DNA of 64,000 bases, from the NCBI GenBank assembly GCA_029339505.1, contig JAQISU010000166.1:4354501-4418500 (forward strand). The letters run 5' to 3'. The position numbers and the translations under genes were made by a program. Shown one piece after another: positions 28,301 through 34,450 of the stretch. Each line of letters begins with the position of its first letter. The first letter of the stretch is position 1. The stretch is from Unio delphinus. Lineage: Eukaryota > Mollusca > Bivalvia > Unionida > Unionidae. Below the pieces are notes generated by a model. It made no database searches. It worked only from the letters and a program-made list of their open reading frames with translations, and was not told the origin of the DNA.

Positions 28301-28600
28301 GGAAAGTAGGTCGCTAACCTTGTGACGTTATGCCGACCCAGCCTATAAAAAAGTGAGGTCAGTCCAGTAATGTATAGATGAGTTAGGAAGGGAAGGCGAA
28401 GTGTCCCTAAATAAATAATGGGACAATGTACTCACTGCATCATCTCTGGGTTCCTTGTTCCGTAACTGTTGCTCCTTCGCTTTTATTTCATTCTCCCACT
28501 GGTCCATGTCTTTTAGAAAATCGCTAAATTCATACTGGTTCTCCTGCAACTGACGCCTCAAGTTCAAAAGCTTTTCTTCGTGTGGGGAGATTTTCGACAT
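3309..28600 (-). CDS. RPAP3: RPAP3 orthologue (R2TP/HSP90 co-chaperone), nine exons identified
   Basis: RPAP3 scaffolds the R2TP complex (RUVBL1/2, PIH1D1) with HSP90/HSP70 and assembles RNA polymerase II, snoRNPs and PIKKs in the cytoplasm. The exons on the minus strand are 28436-28600, 21672-21806, 18032-18151, 16915-17042, 13687-13879, 12477-12578, 5882-6427, 4618-4715 and 3309-3403. All have AG acceptors and GT donors, and the phases match throughout, giving 527 codons. The order is: N-terminal coiled region, SYDYRAWDKFDV motif, acidic linker, one TPR block with carboxylate-clamp Lys/Asn/Asn/Lys/Arg, KPI/KPLRR linker, then the C-terminal RPAP3 domain that binds RUVBL in known members. The terminal exon (phase 1) was not found. 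Human RPAP3 has two TPR blocks; only one is seen here. Confidence 0.9.
4095..4198. repeat. three copies of a ~37-bp unit
   Basis: The units share TTTCCAGTCCCATG followed by a GTGTGTGAGA-like segment. They lie in RPAP3 intron 8. Confidence 0.75.
4478..4552. repeat. four copies of a 20-bp unit
   Basis: AGAATATGTCAAATATTTTA is repeated nearly perfectly in RPAP3 intron 8. Confidence 0.85.
4618..4715 (-). CDS. RPAP3: RPAP3 exon 8
   Basis: It begins QIPPKNYPTLFGQSLESDIL after acceptor TTTTCAG and ends in phase 2 at donor GTAAGT. It matches the middle of the RPAP3 C-terminal domain. Confidence 0.85.
5551..5902 (-). repeat. 25-bp minisatellite built from the exon-7 splice donor
   Basis: Fourteen 25-base units run from inside the end of exon 7 into intron 7. 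On the RPAP3 strand the unit reads GCATTTTACAG, then GTATTTCAG, then GGTAA, and continues into the next GC. Two unit types alternate (TTTTACAG and TGTTATAG), giving a 50-base higher-order period. About nine units keep a GTAAGC donor core. The first unit is the genuine exon end plus donor, so the array looks like amplification of a splice site. Confidence 0.9.
5882..6427 (-). CDS. RPAP3: RPAP3 exon 7, linker and start of the C-terminal domain
   Basis: This 182-codon exon begins KPLRRIQIEEIG after acceptor GGATCAG. It has a long, low-complexity Ser/Asp/Lys linker and then SYQFQADFKVLKNNPEAFYR, the start of the C-terminal domain. The donor G|GTAAGC at 5881 lies inside the first unit of a 14-unit repeat, so alternative donors follow at 25-base steps. 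The donor used here was chosen because it joins exon 8 in frame and preserves the domain. Confidence 0.85.
6597..6722. repeat. four copies of a ~32-bp unit
   Basis: The unit is GCTGCCATGTG(T/C)TG followed by TCTGTACA(G/C)AA, in RPAP3 intron 6. Confidence 0.75.
7300..8560. repeat. long degenerate minisatellite, ~27-30-bp unit, about 45 copies
   Basis: The consensus is CTGACTACCTGTTTAAT followed by GGGCATAAAT, with many substitutions and length changes. A ~115-bp segment at 8240-8460 is duplicated almost exactly, which shows later segmental expansion. It lies in RPAP3 intron 6. Confidence 0.8.
8561..12476. other. RPAP3 intron 6 sequence, nothing further recognised
   Basis: AT-rich, with no coding block, SINE head or tandem array that could be supported. 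Confidence 0.5.
12477..12578 (-). CDS. RPAP3: RPAP3 exon 6
   Basis: Thirty-four codons, phase 0 at both ends (acceptor TGGCAG, donor GTCAGT). It includes GVIKPISKRPEERSK, the linker that follows the TPR region in this family. Confidence 0.8.
13100..13190 (-). mobile_element. probable tRNA-derived SINE head fragment
   Basis: On the minus strand from 13185 there is an A-box-like stretch, GTGGCCTAGTGGTTAGAGC, typical of tRNA-derived SINE heads. No clear B box follows, so it is a fragment or a decayed copy. Confidence 0.35.
13687..13879 (-). CDS. RPAP3: RPAP3 exon 5, TPR repeats 2-3 and capping helix
   Basis: It contains FAAAEIDCTTVLSLDP, then YIKAFLRRATAR, which holds the clamp Lys and Arg, then LAEAKQDCERVLQLEP. 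The acceptor is TTTCAG and the donor GTATAT. It ends in phase 0. Confidence 0.92.
14310..14572. repeat. 33-bp minisatellite, about eight copies
   Basis: The unit is CTGAACTACTATGGGCTGAC then TTAGATCTACAGT. Because 33 is a multiple of three, it stays open as a spurious reading frame. It lies in RPAP3 intron 4. Confidence 0.9.
14573..16225. other. RPAP3 intron 4 sequence, nothing recognised
   Basis: No gene, RNA or mobile element was supported apart from short simple-sequence tracts. Confidence 0.5.
16226..16306. repeat. (TA)n microsatellite followed by (CA)n
   Basis: About 40 uninterrupted TA dinucleotides, then a short ACACAC tract, in RPAP3 intron 4. Confidence 0.95.
16380..16815. repeat. 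39-bp minisatellite, about eleven copies
   Basis: The unit is ACACAAAGGAAAGGCAAGCC then ACACCAAGAATTGATCATA. One unit carries a small insert near 16600. The 39-base period keeps several frames open on both strands, so the open frames here are repeat artefacts. The array ends about 100 bp from exon 4. Confidence 0.92.
16915..17042 (-). CDS. RPAP3: RPAP3 exon 4, TPR repeats 1-2
   Basis: It begins GNDYFNKQDYTNAVECYTKG and ends in PANRAMALLKQE. It carries the two clamp Asn residues. The donor is GTTAGT; the exon ends in phase 2, completed by the first base of exon 5. Confidence 0.92.
17690..17935. repeat. 24-26-bp minisatellite, about ten copies
   Basis: The unit is CACTATACATTGCTAGTAAA followed by CTT, in RPAP3 intron 3. 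Confidence 0.88.
18032..18151 (-). CDS. RPAP3: RPAP3 exon 3, acidic linker
   Basis: Forty codons, phase 0 at both ends, with acceptor TTGTAG and donor GTTAGA. The exon is very acidic with a Ser run, then ALMEKDK. The final Lys is the first carboxylate-clamp residue of the TPR domain. Confidence 0.85.
18683..18800 (-). mobile_element. body fragment of the SINE family also at 20600-20812
   Basis: It shares GCATCATGC, CATGTAGCATGATG-like and CAACCAGTCCTA segments in the same order as the copy at 20600-20812, but lacks the tRNA-like head. Confidence 0.5.
18841..20355. other. RPAP3 intron 2 sequence with simple repeats
   Basis: Contains A/T homopolymer tracts and an AAT run near 19766-19785. Nothing else is recognised. 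Confidence 0.5.
20360..20520. repeat. degenerate ~16-20-bp GTAAATACAGACATATA array
   Basis: Repeated ACATATATGTAAAT(A/T)CAGA units. A related TGTAAACATAGACACATA array lies at 21360-21545. Confidence 0.7.
20600..20812 (-). mobile_element. tRNA-derived SINE, minus orientation
   Basis: Read on the minus strand from 20812, the copy starts with a tRNA-like head. It has an A-box-like CCTAAGTGATTAGAG and a B-box GGGTTCAAACCCC around 20740-20755, followed by the family body (GCATGATGC, AGTACTGC-type segments). It lies in RPAP3 intron 2. Confidence 0.65.
21360..21545. repeat. degenerate ~18-bp TGTAAACATAGACACATA array
   Basis: About ten imperfect units, related to the array at 20360-20520. Confidence 0.65.
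21672..21806 (-). CDS. RPAP3: RPAP3 exon 2
   Basis: Forty-five codons run from the acceptor CTTCAG to the donor GTAAGA, phase 0 at both ends. The exon contains NLPPVRN, a Lys-rich stretch and the family hallmark SYDYRAWDKFDV. Confidence 0.9.
22880..23036. repeat. dispersed repeat with GGTCTCTCAAGACAGG blocks
   Basis: Three blocks with TGGTCTCTCAAGACAGGTGG-like sequence plus an inverted version at the left edge (CCTGTCTTGAAAGACC). A weak relative is at 3160-3240. The family is not identified. It lies in RPAP3 intron 1. Confidence 0.55.
23045..23300. repeat. ~60-bp tandem repeat, four copies
   Basis: The unit contains CATGACCCATGCTTGTAAAT then CATTAGTGTGACCATGTCAT then GCATCTAATACAGA. It lies in RPAP3 intron 1. 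Confidence 0.85.
23890..27622. mobile_element. MULE-type DNA transposon, 3.7 kb, in RPAP3 intron 1
   Basis: The ends are inverted repeats. The left begins GGTTACGGGTCAAAACGGAC; the right, on the other strand, begins GGTAACGGGTCAAAACGGAC. Both continue with AAAAAGGCCC blocks, and sub-terminal GGTCC/GGCCC blocks are repeated inside each end. Flanks carry an imperfect 8-bp direct repeat, ATGCCTAG left and ATACCTAG right. The inside holds a fragment of MULE transposase on the minus strand and otherwise AT-rich sequence. Divergent ends and a broken transposase say it is an old, non-autonomous copy. Confidence 0.8.
26205..26528 (-). pseudogene. MULE transposase remnant
   Basis: On the minus strand the translation contains AFHWSQAVWRHVQSVGLAET, then a LPSAHI segment, PVFPDEDWSVY and RTNNDVE. 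These match the order of the conserved C-terminal half of Mutator-like transposases, including the AFHW and R-NN-x-E signatures. The catalytic DDE core is missing. Upstream, a GTAAGT and a CTAACAG may mark an old intron, but the spliced frame holds a stop. It is therefore a broken gene. Confidence 0.7.
28436..28600 (-). CDS. RPAP3: RPAP3 exon 1
   Basis: This exon codes 55 residues from ATG 28600, beginning MSKISPHEEKLLNLRRQLQE, and ends in phase 0 at a GTGAGT donor. It is rich in Lys/Glu and predicted helical or coiled, like the RPAP3 N-terminus. The conserved LENW/MDQWE-type stretch supports the start choice. Confidence 0.85.
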
Positions 28601-29457
28601 TTTGCCACTTCAAAACAAAATGTGCACCAAAAGTTATAGCAAAATCAAACAACTCTCGGTTTAGAAATTTCTGTACTCATTTGGACCACCTATGCTATTT
28701 CTTTGAAGGCAAAACTATGCCTCTTCAAGCTGCGAATGTTCTGGACTATCTGTATCAACAAAGTGTATGCATGGGCGCAGACATGTTTTACATCCGAAGC
28801 ATGCGTATGAGGTAAACCGGATCTAATGCTCGCCATGCCAACTATGTGCTTCGCATAAACCGTACTGCAAAGTGAAGCGAATATTTTATTTATTTATTTT
28901 ACACTCATTCTTGGTAAGTTAAATGAAATTGTTCAATACTGTGGAAATATATGAGCAGTTTGCAAAGATTATGTATCAACATACACTGTTGAGCGGTTTG
29001 ATCAAGGGGCATTGCAAGGAGGAAATTGCCTTAAGCCAGCAAGAGAATCATAACCTGTGTCACGTTACTTAATAATAATATTCTCTTAGAAAGTAATTAA
29101 GTTTTCAGTCTTTCCCTTTTTAAATTATTATTGATATTTTTCAATTTTTAAATACCATTATTAAATTAAATATAAAATTATCCTTTCCGTTCTGGTATAT
29201 CTGCATCTTTGATTAGCAATCTACTTTCACTTCAGATTTCAGTGTCAAATAAGAAAATTAAAAAATAAATTTTTAAAAATAAAAAAACCCAAAACAAATT
29301 AAACAAACAAAGAAAAAAACGGGCCAAAAGATGTATGAATGCAAGTAAATGCACAATAAGCAGCTCTTAATAATAATAATAATAATAATAATGATAATAA
29401 TAATAATAATAATAATGATGATGATGATGATGATAGTAATAAATATTAATAATAAAA

Positions 29458-29511
<54 letters not shown>

Positions 29512-30165
29512 TGTAATAATATAAACTATCCAGCCAATCTCTTTTGCTTGTTCCAGATGTTATCTTGCATGCTATTTAAATGATTGCTGAATAGCCTGAC
29601 TTCAAATTAGTATTGGTGATTTGGTACAACATAAATCTTGTATTTATTTATTAATTTGAATCCATCTATTTATTATCAACAGCTATATTTAAGTGTCCAA
29701 AATAAAATTCATCAATCATATAATCCATTTATTTTATTGCATAAGTATATTACTATCAATCACAGTATTTATGTAGATAGTTATAATGAAATAATAAATT
29801 AAATTTCTTTTATTAAGCAAGGTAAAAAAACAAACTATTTTTTAAATACAATAAAGATAAAAACTGTTACCTCGTTTGTTACCCAATATTTTTTATTTTA
29901 TAAAGTTTATTCATTTTTATGTTGTTTTCATTTCAAAAGTAAAATAATTTTGCAAGGTTAGAAATAAGTATCATGATTTTGGCAATAGGAATGACACAAA
30001 TCCATGCTTTAGCTAGAGAAACAATATATTGCCTTGACAGGCGAAAAATTACAAAATGTATGTTTTGACCAAGTAGAATGATTAGCACTGTCAAAGTGAG
30101 GGTTCACTGTTTAGAACTTTTTTCCTTGCTTTGCTTTGTTTTTATAAATCTGGTCTGGGCATTAT
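28601..30165. other. RPAP3 upstream region, AT-rich, no gene seen
   Basis: The RPAP3 start codon at 28600 reads leftward, so this stretch should hold its promoter and 5' UTR. No core promoter motif was convincing. It contains the AAT microsatellite listed separately. Confidence 0.5.
29370..29512. repeat. (AAT)n/(ATG)n microsatellite
   Basis: Long runs of TAA/AAT triplets with a short GATGATGAT interruption near 29415. Confidence 0.95.
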
Positions 30166-30169
30166 GAAC

Positions 30170-31110
30170 AGCAACTGCAGTAGGTTAAAACAATTGTAAT
30201 ACAGAGTAGTGTACATCATTAACTAATGTAATACAGACTAGTATACATCATTAACTAATGTAATACAGACTAGTGTACAACATTAATTAATGTAATACAG
30301 ACTAGTGTGCAACATTAATTAATGTAATACAGACTAGTGTGCAACATTAATGGACATTATGAACAGCAACTGCAGTAGGTTAAAACAATTGTAATACAGA
30401 CTAGTGTACATCATTAACTAATGTAATACAGACTAGTATACATCATTAACTAATGTAATACAGACTAGTGTACAACATTAATTAATGTAATACATACTAG
30501 TGTGCAACATTAATTAATGTAATACAGACTAGTGTGCAACATTAATGTAATACAGACTAGTGTGCAACATTAATTAATGTAATACAGACTGATGTACATC
30601 ATTAACTATTGTAATACAGACTAATGTGCATCAATAACTATTGGAATACAGACTAGTGTGCAACATTAACTAATGTAATACAGACTAGTGTGCAACATTA
30701 ATTAATGTAATACAGCCTGATGTACATCATTAACTATTGTAACACAGACTATTGTGCAACATTAATTAATGTAATATGGCCTGATGTACATCATTAACTA
30801 TTGTAATACAGACTAGTGTGCAACATTAACTAATGTAATACAGACTAGTGTGCAACATTAGAGATTGATGTACAGCATTAACTATTGTAATACAGACTTT
30901 TGTACACCATTAAGTACTGTGTTACAGACTTTTGTACAGCACTAACTATTGTAAAACAGACTGATGTTCACCATTAACTACTGTAACACAGGCTTGCGGG
31001 TAGCATTAACTAATGTAATACAGACTGGTGTACAGCATAACCTACTGTAACACATACTTGTGGGTAGCATAACCTACTGTAACACAGACTGGTGTACAGC
31101 ATTAGGTGGC
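30170..31110. repeat. 31-bp minisatellite next to the Polinton insertion
   Basis: About 28 units of TAATGTAATACAGACTAGTG plus TACAACATTAA. A larger block of about 190 bp, starting with the non-unit sequence GAACAGCAACTGCAGTAGG, occurs at both 30168 and 30358. Related units reappear to the right of the Polinton near 46734-46771 and 47227-47310. Confidence 0.9.
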
Positions 31111-31484
31111 ACTCTACAGTTTCATATTTTTCATACTGTTAGAATTTTAAAGAAAAAGACTTTCCCCAGTTACTTCACTGGTTATACTGCCTACTTAAAA
31201 AAGACCTTGTAAATCTTAGGTATTGTTCCAAGAACCTTAAATTCCCATTTATTTTGGTGTATGATTTATGGATATAATATGGGTTACAGAGTATACAGCT
31301 TTGACTTACTTCAGATGTGCATCTTTCAGAAAACGGCTGGCTCCACTTGGTTATTTTCACTTCCTGGACTTAAGACATAAATTGTATTAAAAAATGAGCT
31401 ACAATTTTTTTAACATTATTAATTTGTTAATTCAAATACTGCACTTTTCCCTATCATAATAGTTGCTAAAAGATACTATACTTT

Positions 31485-31530
31485 AGCAGCAGAGAGGGTG
31501 AGCCGGACAACATTTTTAGACAAGTTTTCA
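31485..31530 (+). repeat. left terminal inverted repeat of the Polinton
   Basis: Forty-six bases match the reverse complement of 46454-46499 with one mismatch (31519), then similarity becomes patchy. Known Polinton repeats are usually hundreds of bases, so this one looks shortened or eroded. Confidence 0.92.
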
Positions 31531-31686
31531 CTAAAATCACGCTTAAAAACAATGAAACCAATGACATCAGGCCCCAATGTGTGTGTGAATCATGGATTAG
31601 GTCCAAAAAAAAATATGAAAAAATCAATGAAATTAATGAAATCCTCCATCGATTTTTTGGGAAAAGGGACTACAACGTCGTTGTCA

Positions 31687-31705
31687 CACCCCCTCTCTGC
31701 TGCTA
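31687..31705 (-). repeat. internal inverted copy of the Polinton terminus
   Basis: CACCCCCCTCTCTGCTGCTA-like sequence inside the left end reproduces the right-terminal CACCCTCTCTGCTGCTA, with a small C expansion. It points opposite to the left terminus, about 200 bp away. Confidence 0.6.
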
Positions 31706-31722
31706 GAACTTTCAGTTCTGGG

Positions 31723-32394
31723 TTAACCGAATATTTGATCCAGTCCGATACGATATCGTGTTCGAGGGTCATGTAAATTTATTGTTACAAATCCGTGTGG
31801 GGCAGACTGAGCATGACTAAAGAAATTTCTAAATTGATTGAAGTCCATATCGGAGCACCATGTCTGCCAAATATTTCGTAGCGTATGTGTATCAACGCCG
31901 TTGAATACAGCAAGCATATTACAGTTATCTCTAATCACTTTTGGAATCTGAGTGTAGCGTTGAGTGACATAGATTACATCAGTGTTTTTATGCCTGCCTC
32001 GGGAAAATATTCTAGCAGGATTTTTTTGTTTATCTAACATGACATCGTCGTATACAACTAAATTGTTGATACTTCCATCGAGGTCTTCTACTGATGGTGC
32101 TTCGTCAATATCGGTTATAAATTCAATAACATCCTCGCCGGCAATCTCTGAAGCGTTTTCATTAAAATCTTTTAGCACTTCATAGCATCGTTGATCATCT
32201 ACGCTAGGGGCAATTAAATACAACTTATCCCACTTCATCCATCTCATTATTAAATTGAGCAACAATTGCGTTTTACCAGATCCAGATGGCCCGATTATAA
32301 TTGCGCGGATAGAGTTTGGTAGCGCTGCATGATGCTTCACTGGTTCTCTTGTTTTAGTCGCTGAAAAATCAATTATATTCATATCTCTATACAT
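31723..32394 (-). CDS. FtsK/HerA-type (A32-like) genome-packaging ATPase
   Basis: This motor would pump the element's DNA into capsids. The protein is 223 residues from the first ATG, a usual length. Walker A is GPSGSGKT at residues 35-42, and Walker B is NLVVYDDVM around 111-119, followed by RHKNTDVIYVTQRYTQIPKV, the sensor region of this family. The frame is intact. The first ATG (32394) lies inside a TTATGTATA box, so the next in-frame ATG (32382, giving 219 residues) is the likelier start. Its start is 5 bp from the start of the divergent zinc-ribbon gene. Its last codons are duplicated at the far end of the element. Confidence 0.93.
   Translation of the reverse strand: MYRDMNIIDFSATKTREPVKHHAALPNSIRAIIIGPSGSGKTQLLLNLIMRWMKWDKLYLIAPSVDDQRCYEVLKDFNENASEIAGEDVIEFITDIDEAPSVEDLDGSINNLVVYDDVMLDKQKNPARIFSRGRHKNTDVIYVTQRYTQIPKVIRDNCNMLAVFNGVDTHTLRNIWQTWCSDMDFNQFRNFFSHAQSAPHGFVTINLHDPRTRYRIGLDQIFG
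31725..31778 (-). repeat. left copy of a 54-bp internal inverted duplication (ATPase 3' end)
   Basis: The last codons of the ATPase gene are repeated in inverted orientation at 46243-46296 with two base differences. Confidence 0.9.
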
Positions 32395-32396
32395 AA
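32388..32396 (-). promoter_or_regulatory. TTATGTATA box before the ATPase start
   Basis: Reads TTATGTATA on the minus strand, 5 nt before ATG 32382. The same 9-mer abuts three other starts in the element. Confidence 0.5.
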
Positions 32397-32399
32397 ATT

Positions 32400-32938
32400 A
32401 TGGATCTATATTGCGTGAAGTGTAAGGCGCGTACTGGCACAGATGACTTGACGACGATTACAACTAAAAATAACCGATCAGCGCTTTCTGGTAAATGCGT
32501 ACAGTGTAGTACAAAGAAATTTAGATTTGTTTCTAAACCCAAGGAACCCAAGGAACCCAAGGAACCTTTAAAAAAAAACGAGGAGGTGATATCGCTGCCA
32601 AATTAGCAAAACTCCCTGGAACCCCATGGGCAAAATACCCCGGAGAAAAACACCTTCCAGGGTATAGTTATTGTGGACCGGGAACAAGACTTGATATCAG
32701 ACTCAATGATCAAAATCAGCCCCGACCCGGTGAGGAACCAATAAACGCTATTGATAAGGCCTGTCACCTTCATGATGTTGCTTATAAAAGTAGCAATTTG
32801 CAACACAGGCATCTAGCAGATGTGAAATTAATTCATGCGTTGAATTCTATCACTGATAAATTCTTCAAAGAAAAATTGGCTTCATTTTTGATAAAATCGG
32901 CAATGAAAAGTAAATTGATGTTAGGTGCTGGTAATTAA
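32400..32938 (+). CDS. zinc-ribbon plus phospholipase-A2-like protein, split by a -1 frame change
   Basis: The first frame (32400-32606) gives a small CxxC...CxxC zinc ribbon (YCVKCKAR and KCVQCSTKK) followed by a Lys/Pro-rich stretch. The second, in the -1 frame from about 32573 to TAA 32936-32938, gives LPGYSYCGPGT, the calcium-loop signature, and DKACHLHDVAY, the His-Asp catalytic helix of the PLA2 fold as in parvovirus VP1. The change of frame falls at T-TTA-AAA-AAA-AAC (32567-32579), a nine-A run. Either the gene has lost one base, the assembly miscalled the run, or ribosomes slip. By analogy the enzyme would act on membranes during particle entry; that role is inference. Confidence 0.75.
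32567..32579 (+). promoter_or_regulatory. candidate -1 ribosomal slippery site
   Basis: T TTA AAA in the incoming frame is a canonical X XXY YYZ heptamer, followed by more A's. The only clear stem downstream is CCCTGGAA 32614-32621 with TTCCAGGG 32655-32662, about 40 nt away, farther than the usual 5-9 nt spacing. Confidence 0.35.
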
Positions 32939-32945
32939 TAACAAC

Positions 32946-33896
32946 ATGGAATCTATTTATTATTCCCCAAGAGGATACTGGAAGGGTAACGCTGCAATCA
33001 GTAAACTCGCTAGCGCCGCAAAAGTGAAAAAAACCACTGCGGCTCATTGGTTATCCAAACAGGCACTATGGCAAATTTATCTACCACCGCCTAAACAAAT
33101 TCAATTCTCGCATTTTGATGTAACCGGACCCAATGAAGTTCATCAGGCTGATATATTATTTCTGCCACATGATCGTGGTTACAAATATGCGTTAACTGTA
33201 GTTGATATTGCAAGTCGATACAAAGAAGCAGAACCGTTAAAAACAAAATCAGCCACTGAAGTGGCTTCTGCATTTGAAAGGATTTATCGAAGGAGTCTTC
33301 TGCACTGGCCAAATCTGTTACAAGTTGATCCGGGCAAGGAATTTCAGGGTGCAGTGTTATCTACAATGAAATATCACAATGTCGCTATCAGACGAGGGCA
33401 TACTGCACTGCATCGTGATCAGGCCATTGTAGAACGATTTAATCGGATTCTTGCTGAACGGTTATTTGGATATCAATACACAAAAGAATTCATCCAAGAA
33501 AAAAGATCCCGTGAATGGGTTAAGAGATTACCAGGTGTAGTTACCGCACTGAATAATGAGATTACTAGAACCATCAACATGAAACCTATCAACGCGATTA
33601 AAAAGAAGTCAATACCTGAAAAACCACAAAAAGATTTTAGCGTTTCCCAACCAATTCTTGGTAGTAATGTCATTGTGAGGTATTTATATGAACCAGGAGA
33701 GCTTGAAGGAGGCAGAAAAAGGGCTACTGATCCTATTTGGAGTGTTACTGCACATAAGATATCTAGTATAACACGATCTACGGGTAGACCTCCAATCTAT
33801 AAACTGGATTCAACTGCCCCTCAACGGGGTTTTACTAGACAACAATTACAAGTGATACCCGAGGATACTCAATTGCCACCCCATGGTCTTAACTAG
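32946..33896 (+). CDS. Polinton integrase (retroviral-type DDE, RVE family)
   Basis: This is the enzyme that inserts the element into host DNA. The protein is 316 residues from ATG 32946, an intact frame. The catalytic core shows Asp69 in HQADILF, Asp128 in QVDPGKEF and Glu163 in IVERFNR, spaced as in DD35E integrases. A conserved TVVDIASRYK lies between. The C-terminal part (KPINAIKK onward) is the usual small beta domain. No N-terminal HHCC zinc finger is visible. The gene starts 8 bp after the PLA2-like stop and its 3' end overlaps the convergent HNH module by 8 bp. Confidence 0.93.
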   Translation: MESIYYSPRGYWKGNAAISKLASAAKVKKTTAAHWLSKQALWQIYLPPPKQIQFSHFDVTGPNEVHQADILFLPHDRGYKYALTVVDIASRYKEAEPLKTKSATEVASAFERIYRRSLLHWPNLLQVDPGKEFQGAVLSTMKYHNVAIRRGHTALHRDQAIVERFNRILAERLFGYQYTKEFIQEKRSREWVKRLPGVVTALNNEITRTINMKPINAIKKKSIPEKPQKDFSVSQPILGSNVIVRYLYEPGELEGGRKRATDPIWSVTAHKISSITRSTGRPPIYKLDSTAPQRGFTRQQLQVIPEDTQLPPHGLN

Positions 33897-34161
33897 CACC
33901 CTTGCGTCTATTGCACTCAAGACAAGTCAACATCACATTATTTCTGACATGACCGAGATTGTTATTTTTTCTGTCTACGGTGAATTGGCGAGGATCCTTA
34001 TCCGAATACTGCCAACGCATTATACAATTGCAACTCGCGCAGTGATTATTCTGTTGTTGCTTCAGAGTAATTATTAATTCAGCATCAATATCAAATTCTC
34101 GTTGTTTTTTTTTTTGTCTTGTTGTTTGTAACCGGAGAGTTTTTTTTATCAATAATATCAT
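33889..34161 (-). CDS. HNH nuclease module, probably once joined to the helicase tail
   Basis: The 90-residue frame has HCASC, then FTVDRKNNN, GHVRNNVMLTC and LECNRRKG: a zinc-bound beta-beta-alpha HNH fold of the endonuclease VII type. Its 5' half overlaps the end of the helicase frame (34091-34429), one frame apart, and both share the Lys-rich stretch coded by an 11-A run (34105-34115). One base fewer in that run would make the two continuous. It is either a fusion broken by a run-length change, a separate small gene, or an assembly error. No activity is claimed. Confidence 0.7.
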   Translation of the reverse strand: MILLIKKTLRLQTTRQKKKQREFDIDAELIITLKQQQNNHCASCNCIMRWQYSDKDPRQFTVDRKNNNLGHVRNNVMLTCLECNRRKGAS

Positions 34162-34450
34162 CTATTGTGGTGTCATTATCATCGCCAATGATTTCATCAT
34201 CGCCACTGGCTTCGCCAACGACAATTCTTCGAAGCTGATTTATTTTTCGTACTCTGGATACTGAAAGATAGACTAAATTCGACCATTCTATGCGATTATC
34301 TACCATCCAAACAATTGTATCCGATATAGTCAATCCCTGTGAAGAATGTATCGTCGCTGCGTATCCTAGCGTCCATGGGGATTTATTAGCACGCAATGCA
34401 TCTTCAACGACATTGATATCAACCAGCACAATATCATTTAATACGAGAAT
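34091..34450 (-). pseudogene. helicase C-terminal part beyond the in-frame TAG
   Basis: After TAG 34451-34453 the same frame stays open for 119 codons. It holds GYAATIHSSQGLTISDT and VYLSVSRVRK, the motif V/VI region (UvrD_C_2-type) of the SF1 helicase, then an acidic and a Lys-rich tail. No ATG starts this part, so it needs readthrough of the TAG or is cut off. Without it the helicase would lack the arginine-finger region and be inactive by family knowledge. Confidence 0.8.

Noticed and set aside
30170..31110. Could the regular 31-bp array be a CRISPR?
   Set aside because: Units are contiguous with no unique spacers, and the host is a eukaryote; it is a minisatellite.
31479..31486. A clean 6-bp target duplication
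   Set aside because: The shared direct repeat is 8 bp (TACTTTAG) and overlaps the termini, so the exact duplication and first base of the element cannot be fixed from this copy alone.
32614..32662. Stem CCCTGGAA/TTCCAGGG as frameshift stimulator
   Set aside because: About 40 nt from the slippery site, too far for a normal -1 stimulator, and the loop is long.
34091..34429. Separate helicase gene starting at GTG 34429
   Set aside because: It is in the same frame as the polymerase-helicase and lacks an ATG; better seen as the part after the in-frame TAG.
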